DNA from: Cupriavidus taiwanensis LMG 19424 | GTDB lineage: Bacteria > Pseudomonadota > Gammaproteobacteria > Burkholderiales > Burkholderiaceae | DNA length: 64,000 bases | NCBI RefSeq assembly: GCF_000069785.1 | Contig: NC_010528.1 | Coordinates: 1,116,001 to 1,180,000 of the forward strand | Reading direction: 5' to 3' | Part shown: positions 43,727 through 54,840 of the stretch, one piece after another | Layout: every line of letters starts with the position of its first letter | Numbering within the stretch: the first letter of the stretch is position 1 | The notes under the pieces: generated by a model | Told to the model about the DNA's origin: nothing | What the model saw: only the letters and a program-made list of their open reading frames with translations | Database searches by the model: none | Translations under genes and position numbers: made by a program

Positions 43727-44362
43727 ATGTCAACAGAGCCCAAGACCAAACGCGACCCGGAAGGGACGCGCCGACGCATCCTCGCTGCGGCCACCGAGGA
43801 ATTCGCCAAGGGTGGTCTGGCCGGCGCCCGCGTCGACCAGATTGCCCGGCGCGCGGAGACCAACGAGCGCATGCTGTATTACTACTACGGCAGCAAGGAG
43901 GGCCTGTTCCTGGCGGTGCTGGAGAAGCAATACGCTAACTTCCGCGCCGCCGAAGAGCAATTGCACCTGGTCGACGAAGACCCGGTCGAGGGCGTACGCA
44001 CGCTGGCCCGCTTCGTCTGGGACTGGTACTACGAGCATCCCGAGTTCATCCGCCTCGTCAACAGCGAAAACCTGCACGAGGCACGGCACCTGAAGAAATC
44101 CGCGCAGCTGCAGCAGTTGATCAATCCGGTGGTCGACGTGCTCGCCGACGTGATCCGGCGCGGCCAGCAGCAGGGACTGTTCCGCGACCAGATCGACGTG
44201 CCGCAGTTCTACCTGACCATTTCCGCGCTCGGCTACTACGTGCTGTCGAACCGTTACACCATCAGCGCCGTGATCGGCCGCGACGTGGCATCGCAGCAGG
44301 AGCACGAGCGCTTTGCCGAACTGCACACGGACATGCTGCTGAGCTACCTGAAGAAGCCATGA
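43727..44362 (+). CDS. TetR/AcrR family transcriptional regulator
   Basis: A 211-residue regulator. The N-terminal helix-turn-helix covers residues 12-60: RRRILAAATEEFAKGGLAGA, VDQIARRAETNERMLYYYYGSKEGLF. A C-terminal ligand domain of the TetR_C type contains RFVWDWYYEHPEFIRLVNSEN, seen in regulators of nucleobase or fatty-acid metabolism. TTGCCG (43676-43681) and CATAAT (43697-43702), 15 bases apart, may be its promoter. An intrinsic terminator follows, shared with the convergent phaZ. Target genes are not evident. Confidence 0.9.
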   Translation: MSTEPKTKRDPEGTRRRILAAATEEFAKGGLAGARVDQIARRAETNERMLYYYYGSKEGLFLAVLEKQYANFRAAEEQLHLVDEDPVEGVRTLARFVWDWYYEHPEFIRLVNSENLHEARHLKKSAQLQQLINPVVDVLADVIRRGQQQGLFRDQIDVPQFYLTISALGYYVLSNRYTISAVIGRDVASQQEHERFAELHTDMLLSYLKKP

Positions 44363-44387
44363 GCCGCCGGCAACGCTGCCCAGACAG

Positions 44388-44417
44388 AAACGCCCGCTTG
44401 CGCGGGCGTTTGTCTTT
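44388..44417. terminator. Bidirectional intrinsic terminator (TetR / phaZ)
   Basis: AAACGCCCGC, TTGC, GCGGGCGTTT then TGTCTTTT: a perfect 10-base stem with T-rich flank on the right and A-rich on the left, placed between two convergent genes. It ends at the phaZ stop codon. Confidence 0.85.
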
Positions 44418-45685
44418 TACTTGCTGGCCACGGCCGCCGGGGCCTGGTGGTATTTGCGGATAAAGTCGCGCAGCTGCGGGTAGATGTCCTCGCGCCAGCG
44501 CCGGCCCGAGAAGATCCCGTAGTGGCCGCAACGCACGGCATTGAGGTGCTGCTTGCGGTTTTTCGGGATGCCGGCGCACAGGTCGTGCGCCGCGGCGGTC
44601 TGGCCCGCGCCGGAGATGTCGTCCAGCTCGCCCTCGATCGTCATCAGCGCCGTGCTCTTGATGTCCTGCGGACGCACCGGCTTGCCGTCGATCTCCCAGG
44701 TGCCGTTGGCCAGGCGGAATTCCTGGAACACCTCGCGGATGGTGTCCAGGTAGTACTCGGCGGCCATGTCGAGCACCGCGTTGTACTCGTCGTAGAAGCG
44801 CACGTGCGCCTCGGCGTCGTCGGCATCGCCCTCGACCAGGCTCAGGTAGTAGTCATAGTGCGAGGACAGGTGCCGGTCCGGGTTCATCGCGACAAAGCCG
44901 GCGTGCTGCAGGAAGCCCGGGTAGACGCGGCGGCCGTGGCCGGGATAGTTGGCCGGCACGGTGTAGATGACGTTGTTCTCGAACCACTCGTAGGACTTGT
45001 TGGTCGCCAGCGAGTTGACCGCGGTCGGGCTTTTGCGCGCATCGATCGGGCCGCCCATCATGGTCATGGTGCGCGGCGTCTTCTCGCCGGCGGACGCCAT
45101 CAGCGAAATGGCGGCCAGCACCGGCACCGTGGGCTGGCATACCGAGATCACATGCAGGTTCTCGGCGCCGATATGACGGATGAATTCCTGGATGTAGTAG
45201 ATGTAGTCCGACAGGTGGAAGGCGCCTTCCTCGACCGGCACCATGCGGGCGTCGATCCAGTCGGTGACGTAGACCTTGTGGTCCTGCAGCAGCGTGCGCA
45301 CGGTGTCGCGCAGCAGCGTGGCATGGTGGCCCGACAGCGGCGCGGCCACCAGCACCACGGGCTCGTCCTTGAGCAGCTTGATGGTCTCGGGATCGTCGGC
45401 ATAGCGCTTGAAGCGCAGCAGCTTGCAGAAGGGCTTTTCCAGCACGGTCTGCTCGACGATGGGAATGTCGCGCCCGTTGGAGCGCACCGAGCGGATGTCG
45501 AACGCCGGTTTTTCGTATTCCTTGCCGAGCCGGTACAGCAGTTCGTAGCCGGCGGCCAGGCGCGGAGCGCCAGGTACCAGCGACATCGGGCTGAGGGGAT
45601 TGGTGAAGGTCTTGGCGGTCGCCTGGGCCCACGCGGTCAGCGGGTGCAGGATCGAGCGCTGGAACTCATGCAGTTGATAGAGCAT
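44417..45685 (-). CDS. phaZ: Intracellular polyhydroxybutyrate depolymerase
   Basis: A 422-residue enzyme that mobilises stored poly-3-hydroxybutyrate granules. It begins MLYQLHEFQRSILHPLTAWA and is, as far as I remember, nearly identical to PhaZ1 (PhaZa1) of Cupriavidus necator, which is the strongest hint to the organism. The thiol nucleophile is the Cys of HVISVCQPTVPVL near residue 183, replacing the usual lipase-box serine. NAVRCGHYGIFSGRRWREDIYPQLRDF near the end carries the catalytic histidine. There is no signal peptide. The ATG at 45685 matches the known start; the frame is open further upstream. Confidence 0.96.
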   Translation of the reverse strand: MLYQLHEFQRSILHPLTAWAQATAKTFTNPLSPMSLVPGAPRLAAGYELLYRLGKEYEKPAFDIRSVRSNGRDIPIVEQTVLEKPFCKLLRFKRYADDPETIKLLKDEPVVLVAAPLSGHHATLLRDTVRTLLQDHKVYVTDWIDARMVPVEEGAFHLSDYIYYIQEFIRHIGAENLHVISVCQPTVPVLAAISLMASAGEKTPRTMTMMGGPIDARKSPTAVNSLATNKSYEWFENNVIYTVPANYPGHGRRVYPGFLQHAGFVAMNPDRHLSSHYDYYLSLVEGDADDAEAHVRFYDEYNAVLDMAAEYYLDTIREVFQEFRLANGTWEIDGKPVRPQDIKSTALMTIEGELDDISGAGQTAAAHDLCAGIPKNRKQHLNAVRCGHYGIFSGRRWREDIYPQLRDFIRKYHQAPAAVASK

Positions 45686-45906
45686 GCCGTTTCTGCCTGG
45701 TCTTACTGAGAATGCGTACCACCAAGTAACAATGTACTGACAATACACCATGGATCGTGTGGCGCCGATTATGCCTGAATCGAACGACCGTGCTAACGAT
45801 CTTGCTTTGCAGCATATACCTTAAAGTACTTCCGTATGCGTGGAACACAATAAGGCATTGGCCTGATTTTTCGGTGACAACGTCCTACAACTTCGCAAAC
45901 AAATGC

Positions 45907-45932
45907 AAAAAGCGGCCGAAGCCGCTTTTTTT
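45907..45932 (-). terminator. Intrinsic terminator of the aminotransferase gene
   Basis: AGCGGC, CGAA, GCCGCT flanked by A5 on the left and T7 on the right. It lies 63 bases beyond the stop codon of the minus-strand aminotransferase gene and can work in both directions. Confidence 0.8.
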
Positions 45933-45994
45933 CTTATGTTTTGTGATGCCTACGCCAGTTGCCGTCCGTTGCGGCGCGGCAACTCATCGTGGCG

Positions 45995-47191
45995 TTACAT
46001 CACGGCCGCGATCGCGTCGACCACCGCATCGATGTTGCGGCTGTTCAGCGCCGCCACGCAGATGCGGCCGGTGCTGACGGCGTAGATGCCGTGCTCGTTG
46101 CGCAGGCGGTCCACCTGGGCCGAGGTCAGGCCCGAATACGAGAACATGCCGCGCTGGGCCTTGACGAAGGAGAAGTCGCCCGGCACGCCCTTGGCGGCCA
46201 GCTTGTCCACCAGCGCGTGGCGCATCAGCTTGATGCGGTCGCGCATTTCGGCCAGTTCTTCTTCCCACATGGCGCGCAGTTCCGGGCTGTTCAGCACGGT
46301 CGCGACCACGGTGCCGCCGTGGGTCGGCGGGTTGGAATAGTTGGTGCGGATCACGCGCTTGACCTGCGACATCACGCGTTGCGATTCTTCCTTGCTGGTG
46401 GTGACGATGGACAGCGCGCCGACGCGCTCGCCATACAGCGAGAAGCTCTTCGAGAACGAGCTCGACACGAAGAACGGCAGGCCCGAGTCGGCGAACAGGC
46501 GCACCGCGGCGCCATCGGCGTCGATGCCGTCGGCGAAGCCCTGGTAGGCCATGTCGAGGAACGGGATCAGGTTGCGTTCCTTGACCAGGTCCACCACCTG
46601 CTTCCACTGCTCGGGCGACAGGTCGACGCCGGTCGGGTTGTGGCAGCAGGCGTGCAGCACGACGATGGTGTTGGCCGGGAACGACTGCAGCGATGCCACC
46701 ATGCCGGCGAAGTTCAGGCCGTGGCTGGGGGCGTCGTAGTAGGCGTAGTTGACCACCGGGAAGCCGGCGGATTCGAACAGGGCGCGGTGGTTTTCCCAGC
46801 TCGGGTCGCTGATGGCGACCTTGGCGTCCGGGTACAGGCGCTTCAGGAAGTCGGCGCCGATCTTCAGTGCGCCGGTGCCGCCAAGTGCCTGGGCCGTCAC
46901 CACGCGGCCTTCCGTGATCAGCGGCGATTCCTTGCCGAACAGCAGCGTCTGCACCGCCTGGTCATAGGCGGCGATGCCTTCGATCGGCAGGTAGCCACGC
47001 GGGGTGGCGGTGGTCAGACGGGCTTTTTCTGCCTCCTGGACGGCGCGCAGCAGCGGGATTTTCCCTTCGTCGGTGAAGTACACGCCGACGCCCAGGTTGA
47101 CCTTGGTCGGGCGGGTGTCGGCATTGAAGGCTTCGTTGAGGCCCAGGATCGGGTCGCGCGGGGCCATCTCGACGGCAGAAAACAAACTCAT
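45995..47191 (-). CDS. Aromatic/aspartate aminotransferase (TyrB/AspC type)
   Basis: A 398-residue PLP enzyme of aminotransferase class I, subgroup Ialpha. It has PTKVNLGVGVYFTDEGKIPLL, GTGALKIGADFL, the NPTGVDLSPEQW loop, and the PLP-binding lysine in SSSFSKSFSLYGERVG. The substrate-binding Arg lies in RGMFSYSGL and near the C-terminus. TyrB and AspC cannot be separated by eye; this one should transaminate aspartate and aromatic keto acids, the last step of phenylalanine and tyrosine synthesis begun by aroG. It is divergent from uvrB. Confidence 0.93.
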   Translation of the reverse strand: MSLFSAVEMAPRDPILGLNEAFNADTRPTKVNLGVGVYFTDEGKIPLLRAVQEAEKARLTTATPRGYLPIEGIAAYDQAVQTLLFGKESPLITEGRVVTAQALGGTGALKIGADFLKRLYPDAKVAISDPSWENHRALFESAGFPVVNYAYYDAPSHGLNFAGMVASLQSFPANTIVVLHACCHNPTGVDLSPEQWKQVVDLVKERNLIPFLDMAYQGFADGIDADGAAVRLFADSGLPFFVSSSFSKSFSLYGERVGALSIVTTSKEESQRVMSQVKRVIRTNYSNPPTHGGTVVATVLNSPELRAMWEEELAEMRDRIKLMRHALVDKLAAKGVPGDFSFVKAQRGMFSYSGLTSAQVDRLRNEHGIYAVSTGRICVAALNSRNIDAVVDAIAAVM

Positions 47192-47363
47192 TTGGAATCT
47201 CGTGGTCGGCTATGTGAAAAACGGAAGGCGTAGAATGCTCCGTACTGCGCTGGAGGCTGGCAGGCCCGGCCGCGCTCTTCTTGGCTTGAAGCGGGGGCTG
47301 ACAACCCCAAGATTCTAGCGTAATCCGCCCGTTTTCCTCAGGTATTTCCCTAGTCACGCCCCT

Positions 47364-49448
<2,085 letters not shown>

Positions 49449-49557
49449 TACGCCGCAACGCCGGGCGCGCTTCGCCTATAGTGAAATCCTCGGCGGCACT
49501 GGCAGGAAGGGCCGGGCAGCGACGGGCCAGGCCAGGGACGACCCGGAAGGAGGCACG

Positions 49558-49779
49558 ATGGAACGCCAGTTCGAGTATGGCGGCTACGCAGTGGTCGTCA
49601 CCGCGGTTCCGAATACCACCGGCGGCTTTGCCGCGCAGATGCGCATCGCCGACGCCTTCGGCGAGCCGACCGGCCCGAGCTTCGAGGCCATCGCCGGCGA
49701 CGCGCCCACCCCCGAAGCTGCCATTGCCCTGGCGGAGGCCGGCGCCATGCGCGCGATCGACGCGGGCGAGGTCAGCTAG
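49558..49779 (+). CDS. Small hypothetical protein (73 residues)
   Basis: A 73-residue acidic protein with a strong ribosome binding site (AAGGAGG, 5 bases before the ATG). The first half is predicted beta (FEYGGYAVVVTAVPNTTGGFAAQM), the second an Ala-rich helix (PEAAIALAEAGAMRAID). No signal peptide or membrane segment. Not recognised. It is 39 bases upstream of another small gene, and both share the layout of a beta hairpin followed by an Ala-rich helix. Confidence 0.72.
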   Translation: MERQFEYGGYAVVVTAVPNTTGGFAAQMRIADAFGEPTGPSFEAIAGDAPTPEAAIALAEAGAMRAIDAGEVS

Positions 49780-49818
49780 CCCGCCAGCCGGGACCCCCAT
49801 TTCCCGTGGAGAACCACA

Positions 49819-50061
49819 ATGACCGACATCGGCGAATGGAAGAAGAAGGTCTATGAAACCCACGAAGTGCAAGTGCAGGTCAGGCAGCGCTCGCAGAGCG
49901 AATGGTCGTACACCGTGCGCGTCTGCCGTCCCGGCACCAACATCCGGGCCGCGGGCACGCTGACCGAGACCTCGCTCATTACCGACCACTACAAGTCGGC
50001 CGAGGCGGCGCTGGTGGCCGGGTTTGCGCACGGCGAGCGCCTGGCCAAGCAGCTCGCCTAG
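49819..50061 (+). CDS. Small hypothetical protein (80 residues)
   Basis: An 80-residue protein: MTDIGEWKKKVYETHEVQV, a beta-rich core with SEWSYTVRVCRPG, and an Ala-rich helix AEAALVAGFAHGERLAKQLA. GGAG lies 9 bases before the ATG. No membrane or signal segment. It probably shares a transcript with the preceding small gene. No function can be proposed; its overall plan (strand, TxTV strand, then A-E-A-A-L helix) resembles its neighbour, so they may be distant paralogues. Confidence 0.72.
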   Translation: MTDIGEWKKKVYETHEVQVQVRQRSQSEWSYTVRVCRPGTNIRAAGTLTETSLITDHYKSAEAALVAGFAHGERLAKQLA

Positions 50062-50145
50062 CGACCGGCGGCGGCAAGCGGGGAGGCGGCAAGGCGCCGC
50101 AGGTAGAATCGCGCCTGCCGTGCCATCTTGCCAAGCCTTGATCCG

Positions 50146-50634
50146 ATGAAGCCATACGCCATCCTGATGTGTTGCATGGGGAATATCTGCCGTTCCCCCA
50201 CGGCGGAGGGCGTGCTGCGCGCCAAGCTCGATGCCGCCGGACTGGCGGCGCTGGTTGAGCTGGATTCGGCGGGCACGCACGAATATCATCTCGGCCGCGC
50301 GCCCGATCCCCGTACCCAGCGCCATGCGCTGCAGCGCGGCTATGACCTGTCCGCGCTGCGCGCGCGCAAGGTCGGCGTGCCGGACTTCGACCGCTTCGAC
50401 CTGATCCTGGCGATGGACCGCGAGAACCTTGCCGGCCTGCTGCGGCTGCGCCCGGATGCCGGCGACAAGGTGCGGCTGCTGATGAGCTTCGCCACCCGCC
50501 ACGACGCCGACGAGGTGCCGGACCCGTATTACGGCGAAGGCGATGGCTTCGAGCGCGTGCTCGACTACATCGAAGATGCCTGCGACGGCCTGGTGGCCGA
50601 ACTGCGCCAGCGCCTGCAGCCTCCGGCCGGCTGA
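50146..50634 (+). CDS. Low-molecular-weight protein tyrosine phosphatase
   Basis: A 162-residue phosphatase. The P-loop MCCMGNICRSPTAEG places the nucleophile at Cys10 and the phosphate-binding Arg at 16 (C-x5-R-S). The general acid is the Asp of VPDPYYGEGDGF near residue 126. Bacterial LMW-PTPs act on tyrosine kinases of exopolysaccharide export or on unrelated substrates; no such kinase gene is near. The ATG at 50146 is chosen over a TTG at 50128 because the family begins just before the P-loop strand. Confidence 0.94.
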   Translation: MKPYAILMCCMGNICRSPTAEGVLRAKLDAAGLAALVELDSAGTHEYHLGRAPDPRTQRHALQRGYDLSALRARKVGVPDFDRFDLILAMDRENLAGLLRLRPDAGDKVRLLMSFATRHDADEVPDPYYGEGDGFERVLDYIEDACDGLVAELRQRLQPPAG

Positions 50635-50719
50635 TCCAGCCAGCCTTCGCGCTGTCTTTCCCGGGCCCCGCCGTGGCGCGATGCGCCCGCGGCCGGCGGC
50701 CCGTACCCGACGAGAATCC

Positions 50720-52816
50720 ATGCTTCGCAAACTGTTCCGCAAGTGGCGCGAGTCGCGCAATGCCAGCCTGCAGCTCGACGCCATCCTGGCCGCGGCCGAT
50801 CCTGAGGCGCCGCTGGCCGAGCGCAACGGCTGGCTGATCGAACTGGCCTTCTGGATCCGCCGCGACGGCGGACTCGGCGCCGACGCTGACGGCGAGGAAG
50901 ACGGCGCGCCGCGCCGCTATCCGGAGCACGTGCGGCTGCGCTACCTGCTGCAGGTGCTGGAGCGGCACCCGGACTGGGCCGCGCGCTTTGCCCGGACAGT
51001 GCGCAGCCTGCTGCGCGAGAACGATCCCACCGGCCTGTTCTGCGATACCGGCGTGGCCCAGCACCCCGGCTTTTTCAGCGAGATGGTGAGCCGGTTGCAA
51101 AGCCGCTTCCTGCCGCCGCCGCCGAACCGCAGCGACATGGCCGCGCTGTTCACGCTGGTGTTCGTCGGCGACGACGATGCCGACTGGGTCGAGGCCATCG
51201 ACGATATGCTGATGGCCCGGCTGGCACGCGTGCTGGAGGCCGGCCACGCCGATGGCGCGGCGTCCGGCCTGGCGCGCTACCGCGAGGCGCTGGGACAGAC
51301 GCTGGTCACCAGCATCGCGGTGCTGGTCAGCCAGGTGCGCGCCACCGGCCTGAGCCAGGCGATCCGCTCGCGGCTGGCGGGGCGTGTCGAGGACACGCCG
51401 TTCTTTCGCCTGGACGAGGCCATCCAGGCCCTGCGCGAGGACGGGCTGCGCCGCGACGACAGCAGCTTCGGGCATCGCCTGAACTACTTCCGCGCGCTGC
51501 TCGACGGCTGCCACGCGGCCGCGCGCCAGGTGTACGAAGACCTGGAGGAAAACGGCGTGTCGGTCGAGGTGGTGTTCCAGATCGAGCGCATGAAGGTGCA
51601 GCTCAGCCGCATCGAGCTGCTGCTGGCGGCGTGGGTCGAGCCCGGCCGGCGCGGCATGCCGGCGCACCTGGTGGCCGAGCTGATCCGCTCGACCCAGGCG
51701 CGGCGCAGCATTGCGCATCTGGCCGGGACCTCGTTCGCGCAGCTGGCGCGCAAGGTGGTGGAACGCTCGGCCGAGACCGGCGAGCACTACATCACGCGCG
51801 ACCGCCGCGAATATGCCGAACTGGTGCGGGCCGCGGCCGGCGGCGGCCTGGTCTCGGTGGCCACGGTGTACCTGAAGTTCCTGATCTACGGGCTGCACCT
51901 GGACAAGTTCAGCGAGGGCGTACTGGCCTCGCTCAACTATGCCGGCAGCTTCCTCGCCATCCATTTCGCGCACTTCACGCTGGCGACCAAGCAGCCGGCC
52001 ATGACCGGGCCCGCGCTGGCGCACCGGCTCGACGGCGCGGGGCGGCCGGAAGGGCGCGAGATCTTCGTCGACGACACCGTCGCCATGATCCGCTCCAACG
52101 CGGCCGCCATTGCCGGCAACCTGGCGGTGGTGTTTCCGGTGGCGCTGGGCGTCCAGTGGCTGGCGCATCGGCTGCTGGGCACCAACCTGATCACTCCGGC
52201 CAAGGCGATCGCCACCATCGAGTCCTTCTCGATCCTGGGGCCGACGCCGCTATACGCGGCCTTTACCGGCGTGCTGCTGTGGCTGTCCAGCCTGTTCGCG
52301 GGCTGGGCCGACAACTGGTTCGCGCTGCATCGCGTGCACGACGTGATGGCCTGCCACCGCCGCCTGCAATATGTGCTGGGCGCGCGCGGCGCCACCCGCA
52401 TGGCGGACTTCTGGAAGCGCAACCTGTCGGGCATCGTCGCCAATGTGTCGCTGGGGCTGCTGCTGGGGCTGGGGCCCGAGATCCTGAGCTTTTTCGGCCC
52501 GCATATGGAAGTGCGCCATGTGACGCTGTCGACCGGGTCGGTCGGCGCGGCGATCGGCGTGCTGGGGTGGGATGCGCTGCGCATGCCGGCGCTGTGGCTG
52601 GCGGTCGCGGGCATTGCGCTGATGGGCATGCTGAATGTGGCGGTCAGCTTCGCGCTGGCGTTCAATATGGCGCTGCGGTCACGCAATCTGCGGCGGGTCG
52701 ATCGCGCCGAGCTGAGCGCGGCCGTGCGGCGGCGCATCCTGAAACAGCCGCTGTCGCTGCTGGTACCGCCGCGCGTGGCGCCCGAGCGGGCGGCTGCAGG
52801 CGGGCGCCAGGCCTGA
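50720..52816 (+). CDS. 'Site-specific recombinase' family membrane protein (Gcr-like, COG4389)
   Basis: A 698-residue protein of the family annotated as site-specific recombinase after gonococcal Gcr. The N-terminal 380 residues are soluble and helical. The C-terminal third contains about six hydrophobic segments, including LVSVATVYLKFLIYGLHL, AGNLAVVFPVALGVQWLAH, GVLLWLSSLFAGWADNWFA and ALWLAVAGIALMGMLNVAV. I see none of the catalytic motifs of tyrosine or serine recombinases, so the family name is doubtful and a membrane role is more plausible. The ATG at 50720 fits; the frame continues upstream into the phosphatase gene as a shadow. Confidence 0.85.
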   Translation: MLRKLFRKWRESRNASLQLDAILAAADPEAPLAERNGWLIELAFWIRRDGGLGADADGEEDGAPRRYPEHVRLRYLLQVLERHPDWAARFARTVRSLLRENDPTGLFCDTGVAQHPGFFSEMVSRLQSRFLPPPPNRSDMAALFTLVFVGDDDADWVEAIDDMLMARLARVLEAGHADGAASGLARYREALGQTLVTSIAVLVSQVRATGLSQAIRSRLAGRVEDTPFFRLDEAIQALREDGLRRDDSSFGHRLNYFRALLDGCHAAARQVYEDLEENGVSVEVVFQIERMKVQLSRIELLLAAWVEPGRRGMPAHLVAELIRSTQARRSIAHLAGTSFAQLARKVVERSAETGEHYITRDRREYAELVRAAAGGGLVSVATVYLKFLIYGLHLDKFSEGVLASLNYAGSFLAIHFAHFTLATKQPAMTGPALAHRLDGAGRPEGREIFVDDTVAMIRSNAAAIAGNLAVVFPVALGVQWLAHRLLGTNLITPAKAIATIESFSILGPTPLYAAFTGVLLWLSSLFAGWADNWFALHRVHDVMACHRRLQYVLGARGATRMADFWKRNLSGIVANVSLGLLLGLGPEILSFFGPHMEVRHVTLSTGSVGAAIGVLGWDALRMPALWLAVAGIALMGMLNVAVSFALAFNMALRSRNLRRVDRAELSAAVRRRILKQPLSLLVPPRVAPERAAAGGRQA

Positions 52817-52853
52817 GGGGCAGGGTGGGTCGGGGTGGTGCGGTGCGGCAGGG

Positions 52854-52878
52854 GTAGTTGACTGAATTAGTCGGGTAC
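52854..52878. promoter_or_regulatory. Type-1 IscR site, distal
   Basis: This 25-base segment matches the Escherichia coli type-1 IscR consensus at 23 of 25 positions by hand count, with the diagnostic halves TTGACT and AGTCGGGTA. Its TTGACT is also the promoter -35. Confidence 0.7.
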
Positions 52879-52887
52879 CTTTATACT
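52858..52887 (+). promoter_or_regulatory. Promoter of the isc operon
   Basis: TTGACT (52858-52863) and TATACT (52882-52887) are 18 bases apart, a strong sigma-70 promoter fully overlapped by the two IscR sites. Transcription should begin near 52894, about 50 bases before iscR. Confidence 0.8.
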
Positions 52888-52907
52888 TGACGGAAACGAT
52901 CAAGTAT
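52883..52907. promoter_or_regulatory. Type-1 IscR site, proximal
   Basis: ATACTTGA, 9 bases, TCAAGTAT is a perfect 8-base inverted repeat and matches the type-1 IscR consensus at 22 of 25 positions. It covers the -10 and start region, so holo-IscR should repress its own operon. Confidence 0.75.
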
Positions 52908-52945
52908 TAGCTTCACCCCCACGCTTCACCCCAGAGCCCTGCACC

Positions 52946-53497
52946 ATGAGACTGACCACCAAAGGCCGCTTCGCGGTCACTGCCATGATCGACCTGGCCA
53001 TGCGCCAGGACCAGGGACCGGTCACGCTCGCCGGCATCAGCCAGCGGCAGAAGATCTCGCTGTCGTACCTGGAGCAGCTGTTCGGCAAGCTGCGCCGGCA
53101 CGAGATCGTCGAAAGCGTGCGCGGCCCGGGCGGCGGCTACAGTCTGGCGCGCAAGGCCGAGGACGTCACCGTGGCGGACATCATCATCGCCGTGGACGAG
53201 CCCCTGGATGCCACCCAGTGCGGCGGCAAGGGCAATTGTAACGGAGATGACGGCTCGGGGCGCTGCATGACCCACGAGCTGTGGGCCACGCTGAACCAGA
53301 AGATGGTCGAGTACCTCGACTCCGTTTCCCTCAAGAACCTGGTGGACCAGCAGCGCGAGCGCCAGCCCGCCGTGCTGCACGACATGCGCGAAGACGCCGC
53401 GCAGCCGGTCGCCGCCGCGCGCGGCAAGGCCGACAAGCAGGAAAAGCCGGTCCGGGCCAGAATGGTGAATTCAGTTTTCAGCCTGGCGCAATCCTGA
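52946..53497 (+). CDS. iscR: Iron-sulfur cluster regulator IscR
   Basis: A 183-residue Rrf2-family regulator. [19 protein letters not shown] opens the winged helix; [26 protein letters not shown] follows. The cluster ligands are three cysteines near residues 92, 98 and 104 (CGGKGNC...RC) before MTHELW, as in [2Fe-2S]-IscR. The C-terminal 30 residues are a basic extension. It heads the isc operon, and two type-1 sites over its promoter predict feedback repression when clusters are plentiful. Confidence 0.96.
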   Translation: MRLTTKGRFAVTAMIDLAMRQDQGPVTLAGISQRQKISLSYLEQLFGKLRRHEIVESVRGPGGGYSLARKAEDVTVADIIIAVDEPLDATQCGGKGNCNGDDGSGRCMTHELWATLNQKMVEYLDSVSLKNLVDQQRERQPAVLHDMREDAAQPVAAARGKADKQEKPVRARMVNSVFSLAQS

Positions 53498-53555
53498 GCG
53501 CGCGGGCAAGACAGCAACACAGCGATCAGCGGTCCCTTACAAGGCAGTCATAACG

Positions 53556-54773
53556 ATGAGCACCCCACATTTCCCCATCTACATGGATTACTCGGCCACC
53601 ACGCCGGTGGACCCGCGCGTGGCGGACAAGATGATTCCGTACCTGCGCGAGCAGTTCGGCAATCCCGCGTCGCGCAGCCATGCGTACGGCTGGGACGCGG
53701 AGCGCGCGGTGGAAGAGGCGCGCGAGCAGGTGGCCGCACTGGTCGGTGCCGACCCGCGCGAGATCGTGTGGACCTCGGGGGCGACCGAATCGGACAACCT
53801 GGCGATCAAGGGCGCCGCGAATTTCTATTCGGGCAAGGGCAAGCACATCATCACCGTGAAGACCGAGCACAAGGCCGTGCTCGACACCACGCGCGAGCTG
53901 GAGCGCCAGGGCTTTGAAGTGACGTACCTGGACGTGAAGGAAAACGGCCTGCTCGACATGGACGTGTTCAAGCAGGCGCTGCGCCCGGACACCATCCTGG
54001 TGTCGGTGATGCTGGTCAACAACGAGATCGGCGTGATCCAGGACGTCGAACAGATCGGTGAGATCTGCCGCGAGAAGGGCATCATCTTCCATTGCGACGC
54101 CGCGCAGGCGACCGGCAAGGTGGCGATCGACCTGAACAAGCTGAAGTGCGACCTGATGTCGTTCTCGGCCCACAAGACCTACGGCCCGAAGGGCATCGGC
54201 GCGTTGTACGTGCGCCGCAAGCCGCGCGTGCGCATCGAGGCGCAGATGCACGGCGGCGGCCATGAGCGCGGCATGCGCTCGGGCACGCTGGCCACGCACC
54301 AGATCGTCGGCATGGGTGAAGCCTTCCGCATCGCCCGCGAAGAGATGGCGACCGAAAACGAGCGCATCCGCATGCTGCGTGACCGCCTGTGGAACGGCCT
54401 GTCGGACATGGAAGAGGTCTACCTGAACGGTGACCTGGAGCACCGCGTGCCGCACAACCTGAACGTCAGCTTCAACTTCGTCGAAGGCGAGTCGCTGATC
54501 ATGGCGATCAAGGACGTGGCGGTGTCGTCGGGCTCGGCCTGCACCTCGGCCTCGCTGGAGCCCTCGTACGTGCTCCGCGCGCTGGGCCGCAACGACGAGC
54601 TGGCGCACAGCTCGATCCGCTTCACGGTGGGCCGCTTCACCACCGAGCAGGAAATCGACTACACCGTCGAGCTGCTCAAGAGCAAGATCGGCAAGCTGCG
54701 CGACCTGTCGCCGCTGTGGGAAATGTTCAAGGACGGCGTCGACCTGAATTCGATCCAGTGGGCTGCGCACTGA
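53556..54773 (+). CDS. iscS: Cysteine desulfurase IscS
   Basis: A 405-residue PLP enzyme that takes sulfur from cysteine as a persulfide and passes it to IscU and other acceptors. [19 protein letters not shown] opens it. The PLP lysine is in [12 protein letters not shown] near residue 207. The mobile loop cysteine is in [15 protein letters not shown] near 329, in the long-loop form typical of IscS. It is the second gene of the isc operon. Confidence 0.97.
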   Translation: MSTPHFPIYMDYSATTPVDPRVADKMIPYLREQFGNPASRSHAYGWDAERAVEEAREQVAALVGADPREIVWTSGATESDNLAIKGAANFYSGKGKHIITVKTEHKAVLDTTRELERQGFEVTYLDVKENGLLDMDVFKQALRPDTILVSVMLVNNEIGVIQDVEQIGEICREKGIIFHCDAAQATGKVAIDLNKLKCDLMSFSAHKTYGPKGIGALYVRRKPRVRIEAQMHGGGHERGMRSGTLATHQIVGMGEAFRIAREEMATENERIRMLRDRLWNGLSDMEEVYLNGDLEHRVPHNLNVSFNFVEGESLIMAIKDVAVSSGSACTSASLEPSYVLRALGRNDELAHSSIRFTVGRFTTEQEIDYTVELLKSKIGKLRDLSPLWEMFKDGVDLNSIQWAAH

Positions 54774-54840
54774 ACACCCGCCGGATCCCGCGAAAATAAC
54801 AGCAAGACCCCCCGTAAAAGATACGCAAGAGGTAAGCCAA

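Noticed and set aside
47192..47363. LexA (SOS) box upstream of uvrB
   Set aside because: No CTGT-N8-ACAG palindrome is present in the gap; the CTGACAAC sequence near 47298 has no matching right half.
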